Translations under genes and position numbers: made by a program | Notes under the pieces: generated by a model | Told to the model about the DNA's origin: nothing | The model's database searches: none | What the model saw: the letters and a program-made list of their open reading frames with translations, nothing else | Assembly (NCBI RefSeq): GCF_004366815.1 | Contig: NZ_SORI01000011.1 | Location: 24,812-88,811, forward strand | Length of the DNA stretch: 64,000 nt | Reading direction: 5' to 3' | DNA from: Aminivibrio pyruvatiphilus | GTDB lineage: Bacteria; Synergistota; Synergistia; Synergistales; Aminobacteriaceae | Shown: piece by piece, positions 42,364 to 51,287 of the stretch | Position numbering within the stretch: position 1 is the first letter of the stretch | How the letters are laid out: every line of letters begins with the position of its first letter

Positions 42364-43945
42364 TGATAGTCGCCTCCCGGATGAGCAGGTTGACGATTTC
42401 TTCGTAGGTGCGGTGCACTTCCGTCAACTTCCCGGAAACCCGTTCTTCAATCCAGCCTTCGGGAAGGAAGCCTTTCTCCCGGGCAATACGGGCAGCCGCC
42501 CTGTCCCATTCCCGGAATTCGTCTGCAGTTTTTTTCTCCAGCGGGTCCCTGAGGGATTTCAGCGTCTGGATTCCCCTCTGGTAGTTCGCGTTCGCCAGCG
42601 ATGCGGCCAAAAGGACAGCCCACCTTGACGAGTCGAGAGTGAAACGGTTTCTTTCGAAGTTCGACCAGCTTTTCGGGATGGATCCGGCTCCTGCATAAAT
42701 AGGGACATAGGTGCTGAAGTGGGGGGAATCGGGAGAAAACCAGAGAACACCGCCGATGGCCGAAGGAAGCCAGGATCTTGACTGGGTAATGAAGCTGTAG
42801 GATGTTTTTGCCGCAATTGGGCGCATATAGGGGATATTCAGAAGCTCTCTGGTAGCCCGGTCTGGAAAGGGAGTGGTTTTGGGGCTCTTCAGCAGTTCCC
42901 TGTTTTCTCCCGGTATATACCATGCCGGATTTCCCTCCATGTTGAAGGGAGTGCCTTCCAGGGATGAGCGGAAGATGCCTATAATTTCCTGTACTGAAAC
43001 TGGTTTTTCGGGGGCGAATGAAAAAGGATAGGAGTCGGTTTCTGCATAGGGGTCCCATTGCTTTGACGGCATGAGGCGCTTGTGGATGTAGTGAAGTCTA
43101 CCCCTGACCCACATGGAAGAAGGAGACCAGGGACCCTTTTCCGGAGCATACGCTTTTCTCCAGTTGAAAGGTTCTCCTGATGCCGGATCATACCAGCCGT
43201 GTCGTATAGCGGGATCCTTGTAGCCGGCGGAGAAGAGAAAGTCGGGACTTTTCTCGTCGACCATGGTGATGCGGCTTACGTTGCAGAGTACCGCCGCATG
43301 GTGGTCCGGCACCCTGCGGGCAACCCATATCGCCCCCGGTCGGGTGCCGGGCTGCCAGTCAAATCCGGCTCCCAGTATCTCCATGATCCAGGCTTCCGAC
43401 GGGTCGGAGAGAGAAAGGGATTCACCGTCGTTTGCGCAGGACCCGAGAAAACCGTAGCGCTCTGCGAGGCTCCCTATCATCAGAACTGCTTCCCGGGCCG
43501 TTTTGCAGCGCTCCAGCGCGATGATCATGAGCTGTTCCACCGTCAGAATGGCGCCGCCCTCTCCGGGGAACGTTTTGAGCTGGTCCTTCTGTCCGATGGT
43601 TGATTCTCCGATGGCAAGCTGATGTTCGTTGAAACACGAGTAGGCTGTGCGGAAATAGGCGTAGGTTTCAGGAGCCTGGGGAATCCTTCCCAGTTCCATG
43701 GGGGGCAGAGGTTCGTCGCCGAGCAGGCCGAAGTAAACGGGAACAGTGGATCCTTCGGGGTGCTTTTCACCAGGAATCACTCTCAGGTTTGAATCATACC
43801 ATCCGTCTGCTGTTTGGGAATTCAGGACGGATCCGTCATCACTGGCCTCCCTGCCGACGACTATTCCCGTACATCCGGCGAGGGGGCCGGGTACGGAAGC
43901 GACGAGAAGAATACAAAGCAGGACAGCGGGGAATCGGGGATTCAT
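42350..43945 (-). CDS. C69 family dipeptidase (PepD-like), copy 2
   Basis: A 531-residue secreted Ntn-hydrolase. The signal peptide (PAVLLCILLVASVPGPLAG) is followed by CTGIVVGREASDDGS, with the nucleophilic cysteine at the mature N-terminus. SQTADGWYDSNL and GESTIGQKDQL match copy 1 positions. The start is ATG 43945 after GAGGTG; the frame is open further up but without a ribosome site. Its 3' end overlaps the sensor kinase start by 14 nt, so enzyme, sensor and regulator form one operon. The enzyme may produce or remove the ligand that the sensor detects (inference). Confidence 0.9.
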   Translation of the reverse strand: MNPRFPAVLLCILLVASVPGPLAGCTGIVVGREASDDGSVLNSQTADGWYDSNLRVIPGEKHPEGSTVPVYFGLLGDEPLPPMELGRIPQAPETYAYFRTAYSCFNEHQLAIGESTIGQKDQLKTFPGEGGAILTVEQLMIIALERCKTAREAVLMIGSLAERYGFLGSCANDGESLSLSDPSEAWIMEILGAGFDWQPGTRPGAIWVARRVPDHHAAVLCNVSRITMVDEKSPDFLFSAGYKDPAIRHGWYDPASGEPFNWRKAYAPEKGPWSPSSMWVRGRLHYIHKRLMPSKQWDPYAETDSYPFSFAPEKPVSVQEIIGIFRSSLEGTPFNMEGNPAWYIPGENRELLKSPKTTPFPDRATRELLNIPYMRPIAAKTSYSFITQSRSWLPSAIGGVLWFSPDSPHFSTYVPIYAGAGSIPKSWSNFERNRFTLDSSRWAVLLAASLANANYQRGIQTLKSLRDPLEKKTADEFREWDRAAARIAREKGFLPEGWIEERVSGKLTEVHRTYEEIVNLLIREATIIDLW

Positions 43946-43996
43946 GATCACACACCTCACGTTTCCAGCCACGGGCGATACCCGGGAACCGGGCGC

Positions 43997-44033
43997 AAAA
44001 AAGCGCTCCGTCCTCTCCTGGGGGCCGGAGCGC
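43997..44033 (-). terminator. Rho-independent terminator after the PEP/pyruvate-binding-domain gene
   Basis: On the minus strand GCGCTCC ... GGAGCGC (plus 44003-44009 with 44027-44033) is followed by six T residues (plus A run 43997-44002). Confidence 0.85.
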
Positions 44034-44041
44034 AAAAAATA

Positions 44042-45787
44042 TCACTTCGATGGAGGATCGTTGGAGATGACCACGCCGACCTCGTTTTCCCCGTCGAGCA
44101 GGACGGAGAAATTTCCTGTGTAGTGCCGTACCGCCGGGTGCCTTTTCTGTTCGAAAAATGATGAGGCCAGCCATTCCCGGTTGTAGACGTTTCCCTTCAT
44201 TCCGTCGAAGACGGGGAGATAGAGTGTACCGTCCACGTCCAGGTCGAGAAAGAAATGGGTGCCGTAGGAAAGCTCCGGCGTATAGTCGCTTTCGAGAATT
44301 CCTACCTCCACGAGGCACCCGCAGTTGCAGATTTCATTGTACCTGACGGGAACGCCGAGCTTCGGGTTGGTACTTCCCCATCTTCCCGGCCCGACAAGAA
44401 TGTAGTTTGTTCCCGAGAGCTTGTGGTTTATTCGGCCGATCTCCCTGGCAACCTCGTAAAACGTGGCATCCTTTCCGTAGACTGAAGGGTCCACGTATAC
44501 GAGATGATGGACGTTCTCCAGCCTCCCGTTGCTGACCATCCTGTTTCCCTTGAGGATGACGTTTTCCTCCCTGACCTCCGGTATGGAGACCCGGGCCATC
44601 TCTTCGTAGGAGGCAAGAGGCCTGAGCTGCAGCAGGGTGAGTTTTTCCCTTTCCGTGTCATAGGCAAATTCCATGTCGGCGGGCATGCCCATACGTTCTT
44701 CGAGAAAGGAACACAGCTCTTTCACCAGGCTGAAAAATCGGGGGTGCCGTCTCGGAAAGTTCGAGAAGGAAAAGACCGGTTTCCCGTTGCTCACCTGGTC
44801 CGATCCTGCCCAGTAGAGCAGGTTTTCCGCGTAGATTTCGATGAACGCCGATGCCAGCTTGTGTTCTCTGAGCAGGAAAGGAAGGTGCTCGGAAAGGGCG
44901 CCGGTCATGAATCGCCCGGAACCCCTGTCGATATAGTCAAACTCGCTCTGGCTGGTCATGGCGATGTCGGCGGGCAGGTTACCCTGGGGCCGGAGCATGG
45001 GGTGGGAAAGATAGGAGACATTGGCCTTAAGCCTGTCGACTGTCCTCGTTCCCAGTCCGAAGCAGAAGCGCATAACCCCGTCCTCTTTCCGTATGCGGGT
45101 GGAGGGCCTGCGGTAGACTTTCGAGAAGGCGGTGCCCGCAATTTCGGGGTAATACATGGAATTGTGCTCCCTGCCGATGACTGGCTGAATCACCACCGCC
45201 ATGGATTCGTCCGAATCGGTGAGGCCGTGTTTCTTCCGGTAGGCCCTTGCCGCAGGGTTGTAAAGGGAGGCCCACACTTCCTTTATGGCGTTGACAAGAA
45301 GAACGGTACGGTCTGCCAGTGGGCCCCGGTTTGCTGAAAAGCGGGTGCTGTACTTCCCTGCGAAGGAAAGCTTCCTCGAATCTTCAAGGATTGAACTCGA
45401 CCTGATGGCCAGGGGAAAGTCCCCTATGGCTTCCATGGCAGCTTCCAGGTCTCGGGTCAGGGACGGGCGTACTCTTCCGTTCCGGAAGGCGGAGGCAACT
45501 TTCTCGAAAAGCTCCTGGGCGAATTCGTCTTCCGTGTTCTCCTCCTGCCCTGAGAGGCTTTCCTTCAGAAGCGTTTCTATCCCGTTGTCCGAAACAAAAT
45601 CGTCGAACCCCTCGGTGGTGAGCACATAGTTCACATCCGGGAATTCAACGCAGGACTCGAGAGGCGTTCCTTTCAGGGTATTGAAGGCGAACGCAAGGCC
45701 CCTGGCCTTGCCTCCCACCTCACCGTCCCCGATGAGCCTCCTGTATTCGCGAAAAACGGGTTTCGGGTCAAAATCAGAATAAATCAC
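44042..45787 (-). CDS. Stand-alone PEP/pyruvate-binding (PPDK_N) domain protein
   Basis: A 581-residue protein with an ATP-grasp fold like the N-terminal domain of pyruvate phosphate dikinase and PEP synthase: GEVGGKARGLAFAF near the start, LAIRSSSILEDS (nucleotide loop), MAVVIQPVIGREH, and LTLLQLRPL at the end of the grasp domain. The swivelling phosphohistidine domain and the PEP/pyruvate TIM barrel are absent; instead a ~170-residue C-terminal domain has GPGRWGSTNPKLGVPVRY and CNCGCLVE. The reaction is unknown; ATP-dependent phosphotransfer to another protein or substrate is possible. GTG 45787 follows GGGAGG, 36 nt after asnS, so the two may be cotranscribed. Confidence 0.8.
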   Translation of the reverse strand: MIYSDFDPKPVFREYRRLIGDGEVGGKARGLAFAFNTLKGTPLESCVEFPDVNYVLTTEGFDDFVSDNGIETLLKESLSGQEENTEDEFAQELFEKVASAFRNGRVRPSLTRDLEAAMEAIGDFPLAIRSSSILEDSRKLSFAGKYSTRFSANRGPLADRTVLLVNAIKEVWASLYNPAARAYRKKHGLTDSDESMAVVIQPVIGREHNSMYYPEIAGTAFSKVYRRPSTRIRKEDGVMRFCFGLGTRTVDRLKANVSYLSHPMLRPQGNLPADIAMTSQSEFDYIDRGSGRFMTGALSEHLPFLLREHKLASAFIEIYAENLLYWAGSDQVSNGKPVFSFSNFPRRHPRFFSLVKELCSFLEERMGMPADMEFAYDTEREKLTLLQLRPLASYEEMARVSIPEVREENVILKGNRMVSNGRLENVHHLVYVDPSVYGKDATFYEVAREIGRINHKLSGTNYILVGPGRWGSTNPKLGVPVRYNEICNCGCLVEVGILESDYTPELSYGTHFFLDLDVDGTLYLPVFDGMKGNVYNREWLASSFFEQKRHPAVRHYTGNFSVLLDGENEVGVVISNDPPSK

Positions 45788-45823
45788 GTACAGTGCCTCC
45801 CTGCGAAACGGAAATAGTATCCA

Positions 45824-47125
45824 TCAGGGCTTGAGACGGTAAATCGTCCGCGGCCAGGGAATGGCTTCCCTGATGTGCTGCAGTCCGGCAATCCAGGCCA
45901 CCACCCGTTCGATTCCCATGCCGAAACCGCTGTGGACGAACGTTCCGTACCGCCTGAGATCGAGGTACCAGTCGTAAGGCTCCTCGGGAAGTCCCTGTTC
46001 CCTGATCCTGGCCACGAGCCTGTCGTAGCTGTCCTCCCTCTGGGATCCTCCAATGATTTCGCCGTATCCCTCTGGAGCGAGGAGATCGTCGCAGAGCACA
46101 AGATCCGGATTCTCCGGATGCTCCTTCATGTAGAATGCCTTGACGCTCTTCGGGTAGCATTCGATGAACACCGGCCGGTCGAACTGTTGGGTGAGAATGG
46201 TTTCGTCGTCGTTCCCCAGGTCTTCTCCGTATGGGGTGTCGCTTCCCAGCTCCTTCAGCATTTTGATGGCCTCACCGTACTGGAGATGGTAGAACGGAGC
46301 CTTGATGTTTTCAAGTTTCGAGACGTCCCGTTCGAGGGCGGCGAGTTCGCTCCCGCAGTGTTCGAGCACGGAGGATACGATGTGGCAGACCAGCCTCTCC
46401 TGGAGGTCCATGTTGGCTTTATGGTCGAAGAAGGCCACCTCGGGTTCGAGCATCCAGAATTCGGTAAGATGGCGGCGGGTTTTGGACTTTTCCGCCCTGA
46501 ACGTGGGGCCGAAGCAGTAGACCTTGCCGAAGGCCGCCGCGGCTGCCTCTGCGTACAGCTGCCCCGTCTGGGCAAGGTAGGCCTTTGAATCGAAGTAGTC
46601 GATTTCGAAAAGGCCGGAAACTCCCTCGCCTGCCGCGCCGCTTATGATGGGGCTGTCCACGAGCAGGTATCCGTCGTTGTGCAGAAACTCCCGTGCCGAC
46701 CAGATGACCCGTTCGCGTATCCTCATAATGGCCTGCTGCCTGCTGCTGCGGAGCCAGAGATGGCGATGGTCGAGAAGGAAGTCGATCCCGTGGTCTTTTT
46801 TGCCGATGGGGTACTCGTCGGCAGGATTCTGGATAACGGAAACTGACGCCACGGAAAGCTCGACTCCCGACGGTGCCCGCTCGTCCTTTCTGACGGTTCC
46901 GGTCACTTCAACAGAAGCTTCTAACCACAGGGATTTTGCGGCGGAGAAGTCATCTTCCGAGACCTCCTTCTTCACCATGACACCCTGGACTGTTCCCGTT
47001 CCGTCCCTGAGCTGCAGAAAGTGAATTTTGCCCGAGCTTCTCATGTTGTACAGCCAACCTCGGACGGTGACGTCCGATCCTTCCCGGGAGGGGAGGTCCT
47101 TGATGTAGGTCCACGGTGCCGTCAT
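45824..47125 (-). CDS. asnS: Asparaginyl-tRNA synthetase
   Basis: A 433-residue class IIb aminoacyl-tRNA synthetase. The N-terminal OB-fold anticodon-binding domain begins at VTVRGWLYNMRSSGKIHFLQLRDG. The catalytic core shows motif 2 FRAEKSKTRRHLTEFWMLEPE and motif 3 FVHSGFGMGIERVVAW. The preceding GPT and AEKS context fits AsnRS rather than AspRS. I chose ATG 47125 because GGAGG precedes it and the protein then starts as in known AsnRS; the frame is open far upstream but runs antisense through the divergent gene. It charges tRNA-Asn directly. Confidence 0.95.
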   Translation of the reverse strand: MTAPWTYIKDLPSREGSDVTVRGWLYNMRSSGKIHFLQLRDGTGTVQGVMVKKEVSEDDFSAAKSLWLEASVEVTGTVRKDERAPSGVELSVASVSVIQNPADEYPIGKKDHGIDFLLDHRHLWLRSSRQQAIMRIRERVIWSAREFLHNDGYLLVDSPIISGAAGEGVSGLFEIDYFDSKAYLAQTGQLYAEAAAAAFGKVYCFGPTFRAEKSKTRRHLTEFWMLEPEVAFFDHKANMDLQERLVCHIVSSVLEHCGSELAALERDVSKLENIKAPFYHLQYGEAIKMLKELGSDTPYGEDLGNDDETILTQQFDRPVFIECYPKSVKAFYMKEHPENPDLVLCDDLLAPEGYGEIIGGSQREDSYDRLVARIREQGLPEEPYDWYLDLRRYGTFVHSGFGMGIERVVAWIAGLQHIREAIPWPRTIYRLKP

Positions 47126-47230
47126 GCGCAATCTACCTCCAGACATTGAAACGAGTATGATTTTCGATCGGCAAGGTTCATGGCGTATATGATACACTAA
47201 ATCATACCGTAAAAAAAAGGAGAGGCAGCC

Positions 47231-48610
47231 GTGATTATTCCCCGTCTTGTTATCGCCGACGAAAGAAGGGAAGGAACTGTTCCGCCGGGTGTCATTCTTG
47301 CCGCTGCGCTCAAGAACGCGGGTCATCCCCTGCGGATTTTCTGCGCCGGTCCCGACGAGTATCTGGTCCGTCTGACTGCACTGGTCACGGGTGAGGACGT
47401 CACGGTGCTGGATCCTTACTCTTGCGGGAGCACCCGGGTTTTCAAGACCCTCTTTCAGTTTGCCTCGAAAAGTGACCGGCTCAACATCATTCTCGCTCCC
47501 CTGGGAAAGAGAGGGGACGATGATGCCTTTATCCTCTTTCCCCAGGCCCCGGAACTTAGCCGTATCCTCGAATGCCCCCTGCTGCCCGTGGTATTCGCCG
47601 ATTCCTCTGCCGCAATAACCGCCCGTGTTCTTGAAAAAGCGGTCTCCGGAATTGCTGCCCAGGCAGATATTCCCGTTCCTGCCGTTCTTTACGCTTCTGT
47701 GCTCAATCCGAGGGAATACCAGCTGCTTGAAATTGAAGGGGGGAGAAGAGCCCCTCTTCTGAGTCTCGGCTATATACCGAAACTCCTGGAAAGAAACCGG
47801 TCCACCCTTCTGGAGCTTTGCCTGGACGCCATGGCCGACAGGGCAGCGTTTCCCGTGAAGGCTGCCGCCGCCCAGCTGGCTTCTCTTCCCGGCCAGGTTG
47901 ACTGGAATGCCTTTTGGGGATTTGCACGGCTGAACCAGGAATGGACCGAGCTGCCGGAACCCTTCAGGGGAAAGGCTGCCGGACTCACCGTCGGCGTGGT
48001 CACCCATAGCGGGCTCTCTCTTGAAGGGGACAATGCGGTAAGGCTGTTTTCCTATCTCGGCTGTTCTGTGAGGAAAATTTTCCTCGAAGAGGCGAAGCCC
48101 GCTCTTGACGTCAACGCGGTCTATGTCCCGCACGGTCCGGGTTTTCTCTGTGCTGAGCAGCTTCTCGGAAAGCAGGGGGCAAGGGAATGGTTCAGCGGTC
48201 TTTTCAAATCCAGGAAAGTAGTTTTCGTCAACGGAGGAGCAGCTCCCCTGCTCGGCGAATCCTTCGCCCTCCCCAACGGAAAGCAGTATGAGGGGATGAA
48301 TCTTTTCCGCTACAGGGGCAAGTACGGCATGCCTTCCGATGACCTGAAAAAGGTGGAGGTTTCTTCGCTTGAAGGGGATATCCTTCTGAATCTCGGAGAA
48401 AAACTCAGAGGGTACCTTCCCCCTTATACCTCGGTGGTCAACCCGGGAGACTCGGCGAAATCCCTCTGGTCAGTCAAAGACCCCGGAAACGAAAAGGAAA
48501 AGGGGTTTTCCGGCTGGAATCAGGGGTACGGCGTGGCAACCGACCTGTGCATCGAACTGTGGAGCAACGTGGAGGGAATCTACCGGTGGCTCGTGCTGAG
48601 AAAGAAATGA
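47231..48610 (+). CDS. CbiA/CobB-like protein without P-loop or catalytic cysteine
   Basis: A 459-residue protein with the size and layout of cobyrinic acid a,c-diamide synthase. Landmarks correspond to CbiA: PRLVIADERREG where the P-loop should be, FCAGPDEYL, VTGEDVTVLDPY, LLPVVFADSSAAITARVL, and a C-terminal GATase-like part with VYVPHGPGFL and FVNGGAAPLLGES. The GxGKT P-loop is missing and asparagine replaces the cysteine nucleophile in the (C)GG motif, so neither ATP-dependent amidation nor glutaminase activity is expected. It could be a binding or regulatory protein. GTG 47231 follows AAGGAGAG. It is divergent from asnS and convergent with a HAD gene. Confidence 0.75.
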   Translation: MIIPRLVIADERREGTVPPGVILAAALKNAGHPLRIFCAGPDEYLVRLTALVTGEDVTVLDPYSCGSTRVFKTLFQFASKSDRLNIILAPLGKRGDDDAFILFPQAPELSRILECPLLPVVFADSSAAITARVLEKAVSGIAAQADIPVPAVLYASVLNPREYQLLEIEGGRRAPLLSLGYIPKLLERNRSTLLELCLDAMADRAAFPVKAAAAQLASLPGQVDWNAFWGFARLNQEWTELPEPFRGKAAGLTVGVVTHSGLSLEGDNAVRLFSYLGCSVRKIFLEEAKPALDVNAVYVPHGPGFLCAEQLLGKQGAREWFSGLFKSRKVVFVNGGAAPLLGESFALPNGKQYEGMNLFRYRGKYGMPSDDLKKVEVSSLEGDILLNLGEKLRGYLPPYTSVVNPGDSAKSLWSVKDPGNEKEKGFSGWNQGYGVATDLCIELWSNVEGIYRWLVLRKK

Positions 48611-48613
48611 GCC

Positions 48614-49456
48614 TTATCCCAGAAGTCCCTTTTCCCGGAGCGCTTCCTCCGGATTATTGTAGGTCCTTGGCTCATCGGAAAGAAAATTTCCTATGGCTGC
48701 GAAACTTCCTTTCCCGAAGGCGAGGACAGTGCGCCTGTCGCTTTCGGCGTCACCGAGAAAGAGGGGAGAAGAGGCTCCGGCCCTTTCGCAGAGAATCGAC
48801 AGTCCCAGGGGAGAAGGTTTCATGATGCCGTCGTCCGGGGTTATTGTCATGCCGCGGGGGAAGTCCTGCCAGCCGATGAGCTTCAGGGCAAGGGCCAGCT
48901 CGGAATGAGGTCTCCCGGTATAGATCGCGGAAGCGAGGGGAAGATCCCTCCAGTGAAAGGAAACCAGGGAAATGTCCTCTTCCCAGAGACCTTTTCGTCT
49001 GGTGGTGTACAGGGGAGTCTCTCCCATGGCCTCATATTCGTCGCATCCGAAATACATTTCTTCACAGACCCTTCGCACTGCGGCCCTGGGAACTATTTCT
49101 CCGAAAGATCTCCTGACCCACCCCTCGATGTCGCCGTTTCCGCACTCCCCGATAAGGGCACGCCACGCCCGCGGGGAGGGAAGGCTTTCCGCCAGTGAAG
49201 GCGAGTCGCATGCGGCAGAGCAGTTGATGACCGCCCAGGCAATATCATAGTCGTCGTTGAACGCAGGATGGGTTTTCGTTGCGGCAAAATGCTCATAGGT
49301 GAATCCGTCGGAGTCGGGGATGCGCCCGAGGACCCTGATCCATGCCCAGAGAAGACTTCGGGAGACAACTTGAGGATAGGACCTGGAAGCGTCCACAAGA
49401 ACGCCGTCCACATCGAACACTATGAGATCATTTTTTCCCTGCTCTGCCACGGTCAA
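48614..49456 (-). CDS. HAD-superfamily phosphatase
   Basis: A 280-residue HAD hydrolase. Motif I is IVFDVDGVLVDAS, motif II is the threonine in AIYTGRPHSEL, the lysine is in GIMKPSPLGL, and motif IV is LFLGDAESDRRT. A large cap domain sits between motifs I and II (about 35-170). The pattern fits the HAD-IA hypothetical subfamily 1 (TIGR01548), some members of which are linked to histidine biosynthesis; no his gene is near. The start codon is TTG 49456 after GAGGTG, with GTG 49450 as alternative. The stop is 3 nt from that of the convergent CbiA-like gene. Confidence 0.82.
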   Translation of the reverse strand: MTVAEQGKNDLIVFDVDGVLVDASRSYPQVVSRSLLWAWIRVLGRIPDSDGFTYEHFAATKTHPAFNDDYDIAWAVINCSAACDSPSLAESLPSPRAWRALIGECGNGDIEGWVRRSFGEIVPRAAVRRVCEEMYFGCDEYEAMGETPLYTTRRKGLWEEDISLVSFHWRDLPLASAIYTGRPHSELALALKLIGWQDFPRGMTITPDDGIMKPSPLGLSILCERAGASSPLFLGDAESDRRTVLAFGKGSFAAIGNFLSDEPRTYNNPEEALREKGLLG

Positions 49457-49531
49457 GGATACACCTCATTCCCATCATAGACTGTCTTCTTCATTGTACC
49501 AGAGAAAGACAGCGTAGGCCCGGAGGAAAAG

Positions 49532-50890
49532 ATGCTTCTTGAAATCCCGCTGGACTTCAAATACGGTACCTTGTACCGGCAAATCGCCGAACACCTGGAA
49601 AAAATGATCCTGGCCGGGAGCATCCCCTCCGGAACGAGGCTTCCGGGTACCAGGGAGCTGGCTCGCATGCTCGGCGTGAGCCGGTCCACGATCGTGGAAG
49701 CCTACATGCTTCTCGAAAAACGGGGAATTGTCCTGCTGAAAGGAAGAAGCGGCGCTTTCGCCGCCTCGGATTCACTTCCGCACCCGGTAAGCTGTCCTGA
49801 GGGAAAGAATGTTTTCCATTTCGATTCAGAACGGCCCACCCGGGATCTGATTCCATTTGCCGCACTGGCGAAGATCAGCCGGGATGCCCTGCTCGAAGAC
49901 GAGGGAAACGTCCTTGCCGGCAGTCCTCCTGAAGGCCTTGAAGAGCTTCGGTTCGCCCTCCTCGAGCATTCCGTTCTCAGGGGAATACCTGCCAGGCCGG
50001 GAGAGATGGCGGTTACTTCCGGGGGAAAGGATGCCCTCTCCACGGTTCTGAGGGCTCTTCGTGCCGGGGGGTATGGACGGGTGTTTGCCGAGAAGCTGAC
50101 CTATACGGACATGACAGAAATAGCAGCCAACGAAGGATTGTCCCTCCGCCCGGTCCCCCTGCTCGGGGAAGACGGTCTCGCCTCCCTTGAAAAACTGACA
50201 TCCCGGGATATCCTGTACCTCGTTCCGAGTTTCCAGAACCCCACCGGAAGGACTCTTCCCCCGGAAATACGAAGGGAAATACTCGGCCTCAGGCAGAGAA
50301 AAGGCTTTCTCATCATAGAGGACGACAGTTACGGAGAGCTCCGCTACGGCGAAAAGAGCGTGCCTGCGCTGAAAGCCCTTGATGAAGGCGAAGGGGTTGT
50401 GTATATCGGCTCCTTCAGCCAGGTTCTTTTCCCGGGAATGCGGTTGGGGTACATTCTTCTTCCGCCCGGGCTGTGGAACAGCTACGTGCACACGGCATCC
50501 TTCCGCCAGGGACAGACCTCGTCACTGGTCCAGCTCGTTATGCTGAAGTTCATTCGGCAGGGCAAGCTCGCGGAAGCCGTTGAAAAGGCGAGGGCGGTGC
50601 TTTCAGCCAGGATGGAGTCCCTGATTCTCGGTCTTGAATCCGCCTTCCCCGGTATCCCTGTGCACAGGCCGGAAGGTGGAGTTTTCCTTTGGTTCCCCAC
50701 GGGAAAAACGGACGGCGGTGAAGCGGCCGGGCTTGCTGCCCGCAGCGGAGTGTTCGTCACCGACGGGAGTCACTTCTCTCTGGGAAATCAGCGGCAGAGA
50801 GCGATACGATTTTCCATTTCCTTCGTTCCGGCACAAAGGATGGACGAGGCCTGCGCCAGGCTGGAGAAATGCTGGAAGTCCCTTTTCTAG
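49532..50890 (+). CDS. MocR-type GntR regulator with aminotransferase fold lacking the PLP lysine
   Basis: A 452-residue fusion of a GntR winged helix (about 10-75; LYRQIAEHLEKMILAGSIPSG, RELARMLGVSRSTIVEAYMLLE) with a class I aminotransferase-like domain. Domain landmarks are present: SGGKDALS, SFQNPTGRTL, IIEDDSYGELRY. Where the Schiff-base lysine is expected (GSFSK) the sequence is GSFSQVLFPGMRLGY, so PLP cannot bind covalently through that residue. Regulators of this family sense PLP, GABA or amino acids. It is divergent from the HAD gene. The start ATG at 49532 follows GGAGG. Confidence 0.87.
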   Translation: MLLEIPLDFKYGTLYRQIAEHLEKMILAGSIPSGTRLPGTRELARMLGVSRSTIVEAYMLLEKRGIVLLKGRSGAFAASDSLPHPVSCPEGKNVFHFDSERPTRDLIPFAALAKISRDALLEDEGNVLAGSPPEGLEELRFALLEHSVLRGIPARPGEMAVTSGGKDALSTVLRALRAGGYGRVFAEKLTYTDMTEIAANEGLSLRPVPLLGEDGLASLEKLTSRDILYLVPSFQNPTGRTLPPEIRREILGLRQRKGFLIIEDDSYGELRYGEKSVPALKALDEGEGVVYIGSFSQVLFPGMRLGYILLPPGLWNSYVHTASFRQGQTSSLVQLVMLKFIRQGKLAEAVEKARAVLSARMESLILGLESAFPGIPVHRPEGGVFLWFPTGKTDGGEAAGLAARSGVFVTDGSHFSLGNQRQRAIRFSISFVPAQRMDEACARLEKCWKSLF

Positions 50891-51108
50891 ACGTTTTCCC
50901 CGGAATCTTTTTCTGCTTCCTTCTCAAGCAGGATGAGAAATTTTCTCCACAGGAACAGTGAGGCGGCTGCGGATAAGGTGCCTGCTCCGAGACCAAGAAT
51001 AATGTAATCGGGACGGCCCCTGCCGAAAAAATAACCGCCGAGCCCTGCGAGAGCATAGCCGTACAAAACCACGGATCCCATGGATAAAAGAAGCACGATA
51101 AATCTCAT
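50887..51108 (-). CDS. Small membrane protein, two transmembrane segments
   Basis: A 73-residue protein with two hydrophobic segments (FIVLLLSMGSVVLYGYALAG and YIILGLGAGTLSAAASLFLW) and a charged C-terminal tail (KEAEKDSGEN). Its stop overlaps that of the convergent MocR gene. AT start 51108 an GGAGGTC-type ribosome site is present upstream. I do not recognise a family. The gene is probably real because of the clean membrane topology and ribosome site. Confidence 0.6.
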   Translation of the reverse strand: MRFIVLLLSMGSVVLYGYALAGLGGYFFGRGRPDYIILGLGAGTLSAAASLFLWRKFLILLEKEAEKDSGENV

Positions 51109-51287
51109 ATTTCGACCTCCGGGAATGCACCGGGCAAAACGGTCGCGGAGAAATGCACTTTCCCCCGTCCGTATCTTGTCGGTTCACCTTAAATATGATA
51201 AAGTATCTCAAAATCTACAATACTGACTGTTATACAATGGATCCGGAAAAAATCCGACTTCATGAAAAACAGGGAGGTCCTTCAAAC

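Noticed and set aside
47126..48133. An N-terminal extension of asnS by ~335 codons on the minus strand
   Set aside because: The frame is open but runs antisense through the CbiA-like gene and has no similarity to AsnRS. The ATG at 47125 with GGAGG upstream gives the usual 433-residue enzyme.
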